From Amycolatopsis sp. 2-15 (GTDB taxonomy: Bacteria > Actinomycetota > Actinomycetes > Mycobacteriales > Pseudonocardiaceae), in NCBI RefSeq assembly GCF_030285625.1, contig NZ_CP127294.1, positions 2,180,001 through 2,244,000 on the forward strand: a DNA stretch of 64,000 nt, written 5' to 3'. Of this stretch, positions 27,900-40,567 are shown one piece after another (positions within the stretch are counted from its first letter, which is position 1; the number at the start of each line of letters is the position of its first letter). The notes under the pieces are model-generated. The model did not search any database and had not been told where the DNA came from. It saw only the letters and a program-made list of their open reading frames with translations. The position numbers and the translations under genes were made by a program.

Positions 27900-28790
27900 C
27901 AGGTCTTCGTCGGGCAGCTCGACCGGCTTGCGCCGCAGGCTCCCGAGCAGCACCCCGCCGATCACCACGGCGGCGGCGACGATCTCGAGCACCGTCGGGA
28001 CCTCGTCGAGCACGAAGTACGACGCCGTGAGCCCGACCACCGGCACGAGCAGCGAGAACGGTGCGACGACGCCGGCGGGGTGATGCTTCATGAGCGTGGT
28101 CCAGATGCCGGAGCCGACGACGGTGCCGAACACGATCACGTAGGCCATGCCCGCGACGCCGATGAGACCGGTGGTGGTGCCGAGCGTCGTGAGCGAGTGC
28201 CAGCCGGCTGTCGGGCCTTCGAAGACGAAGGACAGCGCGAGCATCGGCAGCGGCGGCACCACGGACATCCACAGCATGAGGTGCACCGGGTTGTCGGGCG
28301 TCGCGCGGCGCACCGCGAGGTTGCCGAACGCCCAGCTCAACGCGGCCAGCAGCGTCAGGATCACCGGCACCAGCGCGGCGTGCGAGGACTGCTGCCACGC
28401 GATCGCCGTCATGCCGGCGACGGCCAGCAGGATGCCGGCGAGCTGGCGGCCGGACACGCGTTCGCGCAGGAGCACGGCGCCGAGCAGCACGGTGAACGGC
28501 GCGGACGCCTGCAGCACCAGCGAAGCCAGGCCCGTCGGCATGCCGAGATCCATGGCGACGAACAGGAACGCGAACTGGCCGGTGCCGAACCCGAGGCCGT
28601 AGCCGAGCAGGTAGCGCAGCTTCACCTTCGGCCACGGCACGAACAGGATCGTCGGGATCGCGATCAGCGCGAACCGCAGCGCGCCGGCGAACATCGGCGG
28701 GAACTGGCCCAATGCGGCGTGGATGGCGAGGAAGTTGCAGCCCCACAGCACGGCGACGAGCACGGCGAGGAGACGGTCACGTGCGGGCAT
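27882..28790 (-). CDS. EamA/DMT family transporter
   Basis: 302 residues, ten predicted membrane helices in two homologous halves (first half opens VLVAVLWGCNFLAIHAALGQFPPMFAGALRF, second half LLAALSWAFGNLAVRRA), the RhaT/EamA arrangement used for amino-acid or metabolite efflux. The ATG at 28790 has GGAGG only two bases upstream, so a slightly different start is possible. It is divergent from a LysR gene, the usual layout for a regulated exporter. Confidence 0.9.
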   Translation of the reverse strand: MPARDRLLAVLVAVLWGCNFLAIHAALGQFPPMFAGALRFALIAIPTILFVPWPKVKLRYLLGYGLGFGTGQFAFLFVAMDLGMPTGLASLVLQASAPFTVLLGAVLLRERVSGRQLAGILLAVAGMTAIAWQQSSHAALVPVILTLLAALSWAFGNLAVRRATPDNPVHLMLWMSVVPPLPMLALSFVFEGPTAGWHSLTTLGTTTGLIGVAGMAYVIVFGTVVGSGIWTTLMKHHPAGVVAPFSLLVPVVGLTASYFVLDEVPTVLEIVAAAVVIGGVLLGSLRRKPVELPDEDLLPAGA

Positions 28791-28878
28791 GTCCTCCACT
28801 GTGCAGCCGCGGATCGTGAAGGACCAGCGAGAAAAACTGCAACGACCATGTAGCCCTGCTTCACATAAGGTGGACAAT

Positions 28879-29784
28879 GTGGACCTCGGAAGACTCCGGA
28901 CATTGCGGGAGTTCGCGGACCGCGGCAGCGTGACGGCCACGGCGAGGGCCCTGCACTGCACTCCTTCGGCGGTGTCGCAGCAGCTGCGCGCGCTTCAGGC
29001 GGAGGTCGGCCTGCCGCTGACCGAGCCGGACGGCCGTGGTCTGCGGCTCACGGACGCCGGCCGGGCGCTCGTCGCGCGCGCCGACGAGGTGCTCGCGGCG
29101 CTGGATCGTGCGGAATCCGAGCTCGACACGTATCGCAGCGCGCCGCGTGGGCGGGTGCGGATCGCGATCTTCCAGTCGGCCGGGCTGATGCTGTTGCCGG
29201 GGCTGCTCACGCGCGTCGCGGCGTTCGACGGCCTGGAGGTGGACGTCCGCGATGTCGACATGACGCCTTCGGACGTGCCGGCGCTGGTCGCGGACTACGA
29301 CGTGGTCGTGACGCACCGGGACGAGCACGCCGGCGAGTTCACCTCCGATCGGCTCGAGGTGGTGCCGCTGCTGCGGGAGCCACTGGACGTTGCGCTGCCG
29401 GCGGGGCACGTGCTGGCCCGGCGGCGCCGGGTCGATCTCGCGGACCTCGCCGACGAACGCTGGATCTCCGTGGACCACGGGTTCCCGGTCGACGACGTGC
29501 TGCGGTCGCTGACCGTGCGCACGGGGGTGCGGCCGCAGATCGTCCAGCGCATCAATGATTTCCGCATCACCGAGAGGCTCGTCGCGGCGGGGCACGGCAT
29601 CGCGTTGCTGCCGCGCTACACGATGGACACGCGGCGGGGCAATGGTCTGGTCGGACGTCCGCTGGCCGGGATCCGCGTCGCGCGGCTGGTCGAAGTGGTG
29701 TGCCGGCGGGGTGCGTTGTCGCGGCCCGCGGTGGCGACGGTGATCGCCCAGCTGCGGGCGGAAGTGGCGGCGTTGACGGGTTAG
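28879..29784 (+). CDS. LysR family transcriptional regulator
   Basis: 301 residues. The N-terminal winged HTH is typical: LRTLREFADRGSVTATARALHCTPSAVSQQLRALQ (about 4-40), then a linker helix and a two-lobed effector domain from about 90. The second of two in-frame GTGs (28879) is chosen because AAGG lies eight bases before it. It is divergent from the EamA exporter, with 88 bp between, so control of that exporter is the simple prediction. A T-N11-A site could not be assigned with confidence. Confidence 0.92.
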   Translation: MDLGRLRTLREFADRGSVTATARALHCTPSAVSQQLRALQAEVGLPLTEPDGRGLRLTDAGRALVARADEVLAALDRAESELDTYRSAPRGRVRIAIFQSAGLMLLPGLLTRVAAFDGLEVDVRDVDMTPSDVPALVADYDVVVTHRDEHAGEFTSDRLEVVPLLREPLDVALPAGHVLARRRRVDLADLADERWISVDHGFPVDDVLRSLTVRTGVRPQIVQRINDFRITERLVAAGHGIALLPRYTMDTRRGNGLVGRPLAGIRVARLVEVVCRRGALSRPAVATVIAQLRAEVAALTG

Positions 29785-30329
29785 CTGCGGGCTCCGCGGC
29801 GGACGCCGAACGTGATCGCCACGCCCAGCAGGGTCGCGACGCCGAAAGAGAGCAGCATGCTGACCACCGGTTCGTCGATGAGCTCGCCGCCGGCGTAGCC
29901 GAGGAAGGCGACGTATGACGTCCACAGCGTGATGCCGATCGCCGACGCGCTGAAGAACTCGCCCATGGGCCAGCGCAGCGAGCCGGCCAGCAGCGCCCCG
30001 ACCGTGCCGCCCGAGGGCAGCCAGCGGGCGAGGACCAGGATCGGGCGCGGGTGGCGTTGGAGGCGGCCGTCGAGCCAGGCCAGGCCGGCGGCCATCTTGC
30101 GGCGCCGGCTGAGCCGTTCCAGCACCCGCGCGCCGCCGAAGCGGCCCAGCGCGTAGAGGGCCTGGTCGCCGACCAGGCACCCGGCGGTGGCGACGGCGAT
30201 CACCACGGCCAGCGACGTCCCGCCTTGCGCGGCTGCGATGCCCATGCCGAGGATCGTCACCTCGGTGGGCAGCAGGGGCACCAGCGAGACGACGAACAGC
30301 ACCACGAGCCCTGCCGTCGTTGCGTCCAC
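29781..30329 (-). CDS. DedA/SNARE-associated membrane protein
   Basis: 182 residues with about four or five membrane helices. PLLPTEVTILGMGIAAAQ, GCLVGDQALYALGRFGG and LARWLPSGGTVGALLAGSLRWP follow the DedA order, the last having the Arg and Gly residues of the conserved loop. Shorter and more diverged than the DedA protein at 25447. The GTG start has GGGAG immediately upstream, at poor spacing, so the N-terminus is uncertain. Overlaps the LysR stop by four bases, convergent. Confidence 0.8.
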   Translation of the reverse strand: MDATTAGLVVLFVVSLVPLLPTEVTILGMGIAAAQGGTSLAVVIAVATAGCLVGDQALYALGRFGGARVLERLSRRRKMAAGLAWLDGRLQRHPRPILVLARWLPSGGTVGALLAGSLRWPMGEFFSASAIGITLWTSYVAFLGYAGGELIDEPVVSMLLSFGVATLLGVAITFGVRRGARS

Positions 30330-30457
30330 ACTCCCATTAACCGCGTACGCGCGCGGATGAGTCCGGTTCACCGAGTACTCACAGCAAGGCACAGGCGGCA
30401 CACAGCTTGGATTAACCATGACAGCGGGTGTCATGGTTGACCGCGACGGTGGTCCGC

Positions 30458-31357
30458 ATGAACCTTTCGGGAAAAATCGCCCTCGTCGCGGGCGGCACAC
30501 GCGGTGCGAGCCGCGCGATCGCTGTCGAGCTGGGGCGAGCGGGGGCCTTCGTTTACGTGACCGGCCGTACGTCGGGCTCGGCTCGGTCCGAAGTGGACCG
30601 TCCGGAGACGATCGAGGAGACAGTTTCGCTTGTGGTCGAGGCAGGCGGCCAGGCCGAGGCTGTTCGCGTCGACCACCTCATGCCCGCCGACGTCGCGGCT
30701 CTGGCCTCTCGGCTGGACCACCTGGACATCCTCGTCAACGGCCTCTGGGGCGGCGACCGCCACCTGGAATGGGGTAAACCCGTCTGGGAACACTCCCTCG
30801 ACGCGGGCCTGCGCATGATCCGCCTGGCGATCGACGCGCACCTCATCACCAGCCACCACCTGCTGCCGCTGATGATCGACCGCCCGGGCGGCCTGGTCGT
30901 GGAGCTGACGGACGGCACCGCCTCGTACAACGCGCGGTATCGGGAAGGGACCTCGCTGCCGTTCTACCTGGCGAAGTCCTCGGCCCACCCGCTGGCCATC
31001 GGCGAGGCGGCCGAGCTGGCCCCGTTCGGCTGCACGGCCGTCGCGTTCACCCCCGGCTGGCTGCGCTCAGAGGCGATGCTGGAGGTCTACGGCGTCACGG
31101 AGTCCAACTGGCGCGACGCGGTGGTGAAGGAGCCGCACTTCGCGATCTCGGAATCCCCGACGTTCTGCGGCCGCACGATCGCCGCCCTGGCCGCGGACCC
31201 GGCCCGGGCCCGGTGGTCGGGCCAAACGGTGAGCAGCGGCCAACTCGCGCAGGCCTACGACGTCGACGACGTGGACGGCAGCCGCCCGGACGCGTGGCGG
31301 TACCTGGTGGAAGTGGCGGACGTCGGGAAGCCCGCGGAGGTGAGCGGCTACCGCTGA
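30458..31357 (+). CDS. Short-chain dehydrogenase/reductase-like protein, atypical active site
   Basis: 299 residues. The Rossmann start is KIALVAGGTRGASRAIAVELG, a variant of the TGxxxGxG cofactor loop, and DILVNGLWGG replaces the usual NNAG. At the YxxxK site the sequence reads PFYLAKSS, putting Phe where the catalytic Tyr should be (a Tyr is one residue later). The C-terminal part (ESNWRDAVVKEPHFAISESPTF) matches a known actinobacterial SDR branch. It may be a weak or non-canonical reductase. ATG 30458 starts at the family N-terminus; its stop overlaps the WYL regulator gene. Confidence 0.85.
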   Translation: MNLSGKIALVAGGTRGASRAIAVELGRAGAFVYVTGRTSGSARSEVDRPETIEETVSLVVEAGGQAEAVRVDHLMPADVAALASRLDHLDILVNGLWGGDRHLEWGKPVWEHSLDAGLRMIRLAIDAHLITSHHLLPLMIDRPGGLVVELTDGTASYNARYREGTSLPFYLAKSSAHPLAIGEAAELAPFGCTAVAFTPGWLRSEAMLEVYGVTESNWRDAVVKEPHFAISESPTFCGRTIAALAADPARARWSGQTVSSGQLAQAYDVDDVDGSRPDAWRYLVEVADVGKPAEVSGYR

Positions 31358-32319
31358 GCGTTGCGGGCGGCGAGTTCGGTGCCGATGTCGGCGAGGGCGG
31401 CCCTAAGCTCCGGCGGGTCGAGGACTTCGACGCCGGGGCTCAACGCGACCAGTTGACCGAGGGCGATCTCGCCGCCTTCCAACGCGAGTTCGGCCAGCGC
31501 CCAGCCGTCGGCGTCCGGCTCGGCCAGTGAGAGGACGGTGTCCGCGAGGTGTTCGCCGCCGAAGACGCGGCGGAGTCCGCGGACCGCCGGCCGGTTGAGT
31601 CGGGCGCGCACCCGCACGGGGCGAGAGACCTGTTCGAAAGTCGCGGAGGAAGCGCGCCACCACGTCGGGAGGTCGAAATCGGCGGGACGGTCGAAGGTCT
31701 CGGCGAGCTCGTCGGCGTCAAGGATCCGGGAGACGCGATACGTGCGGTAGGCGTTCTCGACCCGCGCTACCAGGTACCACACCCCCGCCTTCAACACGAG
31801 CCCCAACGGTTCCAGCACCCGGGTGGCGACTTTGTCCTTGCGCTGATAGGAAATCGCGAGCCGGCGCTGCGTCCAGACCGCGCGCGAGACGGCCGAAAGA
31901 CAAGCCGGCTCGTCAGCGCCACCGAACCACCCCGGTGCGTCCAGGTGAAACCGGCCGGCCACCAGCGCCGCGTGTTCCCGCAGCTCGGCCGGCATCCCCG
32001 CCGAGACCTTCGCCCGAGCGGCGCTGCCGGCGGTGTCCAACCCCAACCCGGCCAACGCTTCCGGCGCTCCCAAAGCGAACAGTGCCACGGCTTCCCGCGC
32101 GGTCAGCCCATCGAGGCCGGCCCGCCAACCGTCGACAAGGCGGTAGCCGCCGTGCCGCCCCTGCTCCGTCCACAGTGGAACGCCGGCGTCTCGCAAAGCC
32201 GCCAGGTCGCGGTGCATCGTTCGCTCGGACACACCCAGCTCGGCGGCGAGCTCGGAGGCGGTCGCACTGCGGCGGCGCTGCAGCGTGAACAGCAGCGCGA
32301 CCAACCTCTCCGCTTTCAC
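31348..32319 (-). CDS. WYL-domain transcriptional regulator (HTH_11 + WYL)
   Basis: 323 residues. The N-terminal winged HTH (RSATASELAAELGVSERTMHRDLAALRDAGVPLWTEQG) and the WYL region (ISYQRKDKVATRVLEPLGLVLKAGVWYLVARVE, about 175-205) are those of YafY/PafC-like regulators. WYL domains bind nucleic acid or small ligands. The convergent SDR is its nearest neighbour and may be a target, as this pairing is common, but no site is seen. It starts with GTG 32319 and no clear ribosome site. Confidence 0.9.
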   Translation of the reverse strand: MKAERLVALLFTLQRRRSATASELAAELGVSERTMHRDLAALRDAGVPLWTEQGRHGGYRLVDGWRAGLDGLTAREAVALFALGAPEALAGLGLDTAGSAARAKVSAGMPAELREHAALVAGRFHLDAPGWFGGADEPACLSAVSRAVWTQRRLAISYQRKDKVATRVLEPLGLVLKAGVWYLVARVENAYRTYRVSRILDADELAETFDRPADFDLPTWWRASSATFEQVSRPVRVRARLNRPAVRGLRRVFGGEHLADTVLSLAEPDADGWALAELALEGGEIALGQLVALSPGVEVLDPPELRAALADIGTELAARNAQR

Positions 32320-32335
32320 CGCAACAACAACGAAA

Positions 32336-34198
<1,863 letters not shown>

Positions 34199-34214
<16 letters not shown>

Positions 34215-34240
34215 CAGCGAAGCAGGAGAGCACGCGCCAC
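34199..34240 (-). CDS. leuA leader peptide with three consecutive Leu codons
   Basis: A 13-codon frame reads MARALLLRCRDGA and ends TGA; its Leu codons are CTC, CTG and CTT in a row. AAGGTGA lies four bases before the GTG, pairing with the anti-Shine-Dalgarno. It is 75 bases upstream of leuA, with the hairpin overlapping its end. Leader peptides rich in Leu are known upstream of leu genes, including in actinobacteria; this specific peptide is read here from sequence. Stalling on Leu codons when charged tRNA-Leu is low would change folding of the leader. Confidence 0.65.
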
Positions 34241-34367
34241 GAGGTCACCTTAACCACGGAACGCGGCCGTTGTGAAGTCACCTCCGCGATCGAACTGTTA
34301 CGTGCGGTGCCCACCGGGTGTTACCAGCGGGTAGCGGGCGGGGGTGTGACGTGTCAGACTGCCGGGC

Positions 34368-34748
34368 ATGGGCGAGCACGCGGAACAGGCACCCGAGGCG
34401 GAGACCGAGCCGCGGCCGAAGCGCGCCGAGATCGATTGGCGACGCACCCGTGAGCAGGCGTTTTCGTTCCTCGCCACGCTCGTGCGGTGGGTCGGGCTGA
34501 TCTTCGCCGCGATCCTCGTGCTGCACGTGATCTTCACCGTCGGCGAGGCCAATCCGGACAACGGAATCGTCTCGTTCGTCCGAAGCTGGGCCGACGGCCT
34601 CTCGATCGGCTTCAAGGACCTCTTCACCCCGAGTGACGCGAAACTCAGGGTGTTGGTCAACTACGGCATCGCGGCGATCTTCTGGCTCGTGGTGTCCGGG
34701 ATCGTCGCGAAGATCCTCCGCCGCATCGGCGGCGGGATCTCTTCCTGA
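34368..34748 (+). CDS. Small conserved membrane protein
   Basis: 126 residues. An acidic/charged cytoplasmic N-terminus (about 1-35) leads to a membrane helix (LVRWVGLIFAAILVLHVIFTV), a middle segment with FVRSWADGLSIGFKDLFTP, and a second helix (LVNYGIAAIFWLVVSGIVAKIL) before a basic end. I do not recognise a named family beyond hypothetical actinobacterial membrane proteins. The start ATG is seven bases after CAGACT, a possible weak -10. Divergent from leuA, and closed by a hairpin at 34757. Confidence 0.8.
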   Translation: MGEHAEQAPEAETEPRPKRAEIDWRRTREQAFSFLATLVRWVGLIFAAILVLHVIFTVGEANPDNGIVSFVRSWADGLSIGFKDLFTPSDAKLRVLVNYGIAAIFWLVVSGIVAKILRRIGGGISS

Positions 34749-34756
34749 CCGCGGTC

Positions 34757-34790
34757 ACGGGCCGTCCCCGCCTTGGCGCGAACGGCCCGT
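34757..34790. terminator. Hairpin between convergent genes
   Basis: ACGGGCCGT (34757-34765) pairs with ACGGCCCGT (34782-34790) over a 16-base loop, without a T-run. The 3' arm contains the palindrome CGAACGGCCCGTTCGT (34779-34794), also present in the repeats at 47985 and 48489. Confidence 0.5.
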
Positions 34791-34811
34791 TCGTACCGGG
34801 TCAGCTCCGGG

Positions 34812-35486
34812 TCAGCTCTGCCAGGTGATCGGCTTGCTGCCGTAGTCCGTGCCCGGCGCCTGGTCGCTGTACTCGCCCTCGTTGTACGACGCACCGGTCA
34901 CCGTCGTGCCGGCCGGCGCCACCGCGAGCACGCAGCTGTCGTAGGTCGCGCCCTTCGTGGTGAAGGCCTTGCCCGCGTCTCCGCTGTCGCACTTGTCGAA
35001 TGTGCCGATCACGGACACCCCCTGCGCTTCGGAACCGTCCGGGAGCAGGGCGTTCATCAGCCCGAGCGAGGTGTAGGAGAAGTCCGTGCCGCTCTCGTTC
35101 GAGACGGTGACGCGCACGTAGTACGGCGTCATGCCCTTCGCCTTGTCACCCAGGTCGAGCAGCGCGAGGTCGGCCTCGACGCCCTTGTCGATCGACTTCA
35201 CGGTGACCCCGATCGTGCCGGTCTTGCCCTCCGACTTGAACGGCACGATCGCCTTGTCACCCAGCTTCAGCTTGGTGCCCTGCGGCGTGACGCTTCCGTC
35301 CGACGACGAGTTCTGCTGCGCACTCGGCGGCGCTTCCGGGCTCGACTGGGGAGCGCTGCTCTGACTCTGGCTCTGCGCGGGGGCGCCGGACGCGGCCGAA
35401 GGCGTGCCGTTCATCTCGCTCCCGCAGCCGGCCAGCGCCAGTACCGCCGCGGAGACCCCCAGGACCGCCAGCACACGACTACGCAT
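34812..35486 (-). CDS. DUF4352-type secreted lipoprotein
   Basis: 224 residues. The lipoprotein signal ends LALAGC with lipidated Cys21. A Ser/Gln/Pro/Ala-rich tether runs to about 70, then a beta-sandwich-like domain with KLKLGDKAIVPFKSEGKTGTIGVTVKSIDKG and YYVRVTVSNESGTDFSYTSL, the pattern of DUF4352 (telomeric-repeat-binding-factor-2-like immunoprotective domain). Two Cys in the domain could bond. Function unknown; an exported, membrane-anchored protein. ATG 35486 has GAGGAGAGAACG upstream. Confidence 0.8.
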   Translation of the reverse strand: MRSRVLAVLGVSAAVLALAGCGSEMNGTPSAASGAPAQSQSQSSAPQSSPEAPPSAQQNSSSDGSVTPQGTKLKLGDKAIVPFKSEGKTGTIGVTVKSIDKGVEADLALLDLGDKAKGMTPYYVRVTVSNESGTDFSYTSLGLMNALLPDGSEAQGVSVIGTFDKCDSGDAGKAFTTKGATYDSCVLAVAPAGTTVTGASYNEGEYSDQAPGTDYGSKPITWQS

Positions 35487-35612
35487 GATCGTTCTCTCCT
35501 CGTGTCCACCCAGTGTGTTGCCGGCTTCGATGCGGTGCCCCGATCAGCGGTTCCCCAGTCGCGCGACATTACTTAGCGGTGCGAAGCGAATGCGATCAGT
35601 CGTCCGGCGGTT

Positions 35613-36209
35613 TCAGTCACCCAACGCGGGCGTGCCCCATTCACCGCTGAACGCGAACTCGCTCAGCGGAACGCGCTGCCGCGGCTTGAGCTCGCGCTCG
35701 ATGCGCCGCTCGTCCTCCAGCACCTCGGCCTCGGCGGCGTGACCCACGGCGATGGCCACGCGCGGCACGGCGCCCTCCGGCAAGCCGAACGACGAGCGGA
35801 CCGCGTCGGCGGAGAAGCCCGCCATCTGGTGCGCGATCAGGCCGAGGTCCACGGCCTGCAGCACCAGGTTCTCGCTCGCCAGGCCGAGCCCGTATTCGGC
35901 GTAGGGGACCTCGCCCTTCTCGTTCGTGGTCACCATCACGCCCACGAGCAGCGCGCCCGCGCGGAACGCCCACGCCTGGTTGCCGCTGTTCAGCGCGGCC
36001 AGGATCCGGGCGAACGTGGGGTCGCCGCGCCGGCCCACGAGGTAGCGCGCGGGCTGGGTGTTGCCGAAGGACGGCGCCCAGCGCGCGGCCTCCAGCAAGG
36101 TGGTCAGTTCCTGCGGGGACACCTCGGCGGTCGCGTCGAAGGCGCGGGGGCTCCAGCGCTCGGCGATGGCCGGGATCACGGGGACGCTCGTCTCGGCGGG
36201 TTTGCGCAC
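35613..36209 (-). CDS. Nitroreductase family protein
   Basis: 198 residues. The FMN-binding nitroreductase fold is indicated by RWSPRAFDATAEVSPQELTTLLEAARWAPSFGNTQPARYLV (Arg, Ser and Asn of the phosphate and flavin sites) and by the C-terminal EGAVPRVAIAVGHA block. It would reduce nitro, quinone or related groups with NAD(P)H, or act as a dehydrogenase on a specific substrate. GTG 36209 is used; GTG 36218 is in frame. Divergent from lysC, about 230 bp apart. Confidence 0.88.
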   Translation of the reverse strand: MRKPAETSVPVIPAIAERWSPRAFDATAEVSPQELTTLLEAARWAPSFGNTQPARYLVGRRGDPTFARILAALNSGNQAWAFRAGALLVGVMVTTNEKGEVPYAEYGLGLASENLVLQAVDLGLIAHQMAGFSADAVRSSFGLPEGAVPRVAIAVGHAAEAEVLEDERRIERELKPRQRVPLSEFAFSGEWGTPALGD

Positions 36210-36324
36210 GTCCCGCACCGTAGTACGGCGGGAGTGCTCTCCATCACTCCGGAGGAAGGGCTTCGAACATTTCGGTGGTGTTAAGGAAGATTTACTTCCG
36301 ACACACCCTCGATCGGTGTGCGCC

Positions 36325-36342
36325 GCCACTCGATTGAGTGGC
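36325..36342. promoter_or_regulatory. Inverted repeat upstream of lysC
   Basis: GCCACTC (36325-36331) and GAGTGGC (36336-36342) flank GATT, a perfect seven-base-arm repeat. It lies just before TAGAGT (36361), a possible -10 for lysC-asd. It may be an operator; the same seven-base arm occurs in reverse order in the repeat at 17137. Confidence 0.4.
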
Positions 36343-36443
36343 GAGCGCGGTCGGCCCCGGTAGAGTTTCGCCCAAGTGAAGGGACGCGGGGGCTCCTCGG
36401 TGCCCACCAGGAGCAGACCCGGCCCGTCAAGGAGGTTCGGGCT

Positions 36444-38749
<2,306 letters not shown>

Positions 38750-38760
38750 TCTTCGGTGTG

Positions 38761-38803
38761 AAACCGGCCGCCTCACCCGGAACCCGGGAGAGGCGGCCGG
38801 TTT
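38761..38803. terminator. Terminator after asd
   Basis: AAACCGGCCGCCTC (38761-38774) pairs perfectly with GAGGCGGCCGGTTT (38790-38803), ending in TTTCGTT. It sits between asd and the convergent M48 gene (end 38807) and can serve both. Confidence 0.9.
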
Positions 38804-38806
38804 CGT

Positions 38807-40300
38807 TCAGCCCGCGACGACGTTGCGCGATGGCCGGTAGTCCAGCGGGACGTCCGCTTCTTTGAGCAGTGCCCGCAACGGCGCTGTATCCGGATCGGCG
38901 ACGCACGCGGCGTCGAGGGCAGCCGACACGGCTTCCTGTCCAGGCCCACCGACGACCAGCTCGGGTGGCCCGGACCACGACACCCGCCAGCGAACGACGC
39001 CGGCGTCGGCGAGCGCCGCGGTGACCACAAGGGACAGCCGCCGGCGGATCGCGGCACCGAGGAGCGCCCGGCGCACCTCGGGCGCGGTGCCGGCAGGCGG
39101 TGTGGTGCCGGGGGCGGCGAGCGGACCGGGGTCACCGGCGTCGATCATTTCGAGCGCGTCGCCCAGCGTCCGCCCGCCCAGCACGCCCAGGGCGGCTTCG
39201 CGCGCCGAGTGGCGGGCGCCCAGGTCAGCCAGGGTGTCCCAGTCGGTGCGCTCTTTGGTGAGGGTCTCGTCGATGAGGCCGGTGAGCAGAGCGGCGTCGA
39301 GGGTTTTCTCGGCGTCGCACAGGATTTCGCTCGCGGGCCGCTCGCCGCCGGGCGGTGGCGGCACGACCGGCGCGGATTCGAGGGCGGCGATCCGCTCCGG
39401 CATCGCCGGGTGGTTGTCGAAGCGTTGGGTCTTCCGTTTCGCGAAGCTCTTCTGGACCTCGGCGATCTCGCCTTTCCGCGAGTCGTCGGCCAGCAATGCC
39501 CGGTAGCCCTCGGCGAGCCGGCCCGGGAAGAACCCGGCGGCCCAGCCCGCGGTCGCGTAGCGGTCGAGGAAGAAGTCCCAGGCCGTGTCGAGCGTCTCCA
39601 CGTTGCGCAGCGCGCTCACCGCAGCGGACGTGCCGGCGAGCCGCACGGACCCGAGATCGGCAGCGAACTCCGCGTCGCGGCGGACCCGCGCCGAGACGGT
39701 GAAGTACAGCTTCGCGTAACTCTGGAGCAAGGGCCGGACGAACCAGTCGAGGCCCTGCGCGTGGTCGAGATCGGCCACGGTCCGGCCGAGCGACCGGTGC
39801 TCGCGGTAGGTCGCCGTCGCGAACCACGTGTCGCCGTTGTCGTAGTGGGCGAGTTCGTGCCCCAGGACCGCCCGTAGTTGATCGAGCCGGAAGGCGATGA
39901 GGAGCTGCGCGCCCAGTACCAGCTGCCGGTGCGGACGCCGAAGGAGCCGGGTCTTGTCCTGGACACCGGCGTTGGCCTCCGGGATCAGGATGATCTCGTC
40001 GGGCGCCCGCGTGCCGACCTCGTCCGCGAGCTCCCGGACGAGACCCCACAACCCGGGCTGCTCCTCGGGCGTCACGCCCAGGCCGTGCACGGCACGCGGC
40101 GTCCGCCCGAAGACCGAAACCGTCTTCAGCAGCACCCCGAAGCTCGGCACGGCGATGATGCCGAAGGAAAGCGCCCAATTCGGTGAGTGGAACAGCGCGT
40201 AGACCTCGACGCCCACGATCCCGACCACGATCACCAGGACCAGCAGCGGGAACCCCGCGAGCAGCAGGACCGCGAACAGTGCGCGCGGTGATGTCTTCAT
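38807..40300 (-). CDS. M48 family membrane metallopeptidase
   Basis: 497 residues. Two N-terminal membrane helices (about 6-30 and 42-60) precede the zinc protease domain with HELAH (148-152), the HExxH motif, and a following E in DAEFAADLGS as third ligand. The C-terminal ~200 residues are a less conserved soluble region with Ala-rich helices. HtpX-like enzymes degrade damaged membrane proteins. The ATG at 40300 has GGGGAGG nine bases upstream. Divergent from rtcB; no partner is evident. Confidence 0.85.
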   Translation of the reverse strand: MKTSPRALFAVLLLAGFPLLVLVIVVGIVGVEVYALFHSPNWALSFGIIAVPSFGVLLKTVSVFGRTPRAVHGLGVTPEEQPGLWGLVRELADEVGTRAPDEIILIPEANAGVQDKTRLLRRPHRQLVLGAQLLIAFRLDQLRAVLGHELAHYDNGDTWFATATYREHRSLGRTVADLDHAQGLDWFVRPLLQSYAKLYFTVSARVRRDAEFAADLGSVRLAGTSAAVSALRNVETLDTAWDFFLDRYATAGWAAGFFPGRLAEGYRALLADDSRKGEIAEVQKSFAKRKTQRFDNHPAMPERIAALESAPVVPPPPGGERPASEILCDAEKTLDAALLTGLIDETLTKERTDWDTLADLGARHSAREAALGVLGGRTLGDALEMIDAGDPGPLAAPGTTPPAGTAPEVRRALLGAAIRRRLSLVVTAALADAGVVRWRVSWSGPPELVVGGPGQEAVSAALDAACVADPDTAPLRALLKEADVPLDYRPSRNVVAG

Positions 40301-40567
40301 CCGGCCGAACCTCCCCAGGCGGACGCCCACGCGCCGCGTTCATCGTGCCGGAGATCGTTCCCCGGAACGAATTCGTTTCTGCAGCAACCGGTACGCCACT
40401 GCCAGGTGCCGGTGACCCGGTTCAGCACACCCCCGGGTCGCCTTGCCGGTATCGGCGGGAGCCTCGATTTCGGTTCGCTCGTGAATCGCCCACGGCGAAA
40501 ACCCGTGGCGCCACCTCGTCCTTCCGGGGGATGCTCTTCGAAGAATCCCAGCCAGGAAAGGAAAGTC

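Noticed and set aside
34241..34314. Longer minus-strand frame in the leuA leader (starting near 34281)
   Set aside because: It runs into leuA out of frame and has no Leu run; the short 13-codon frame with its own ribosome site explains the region better.
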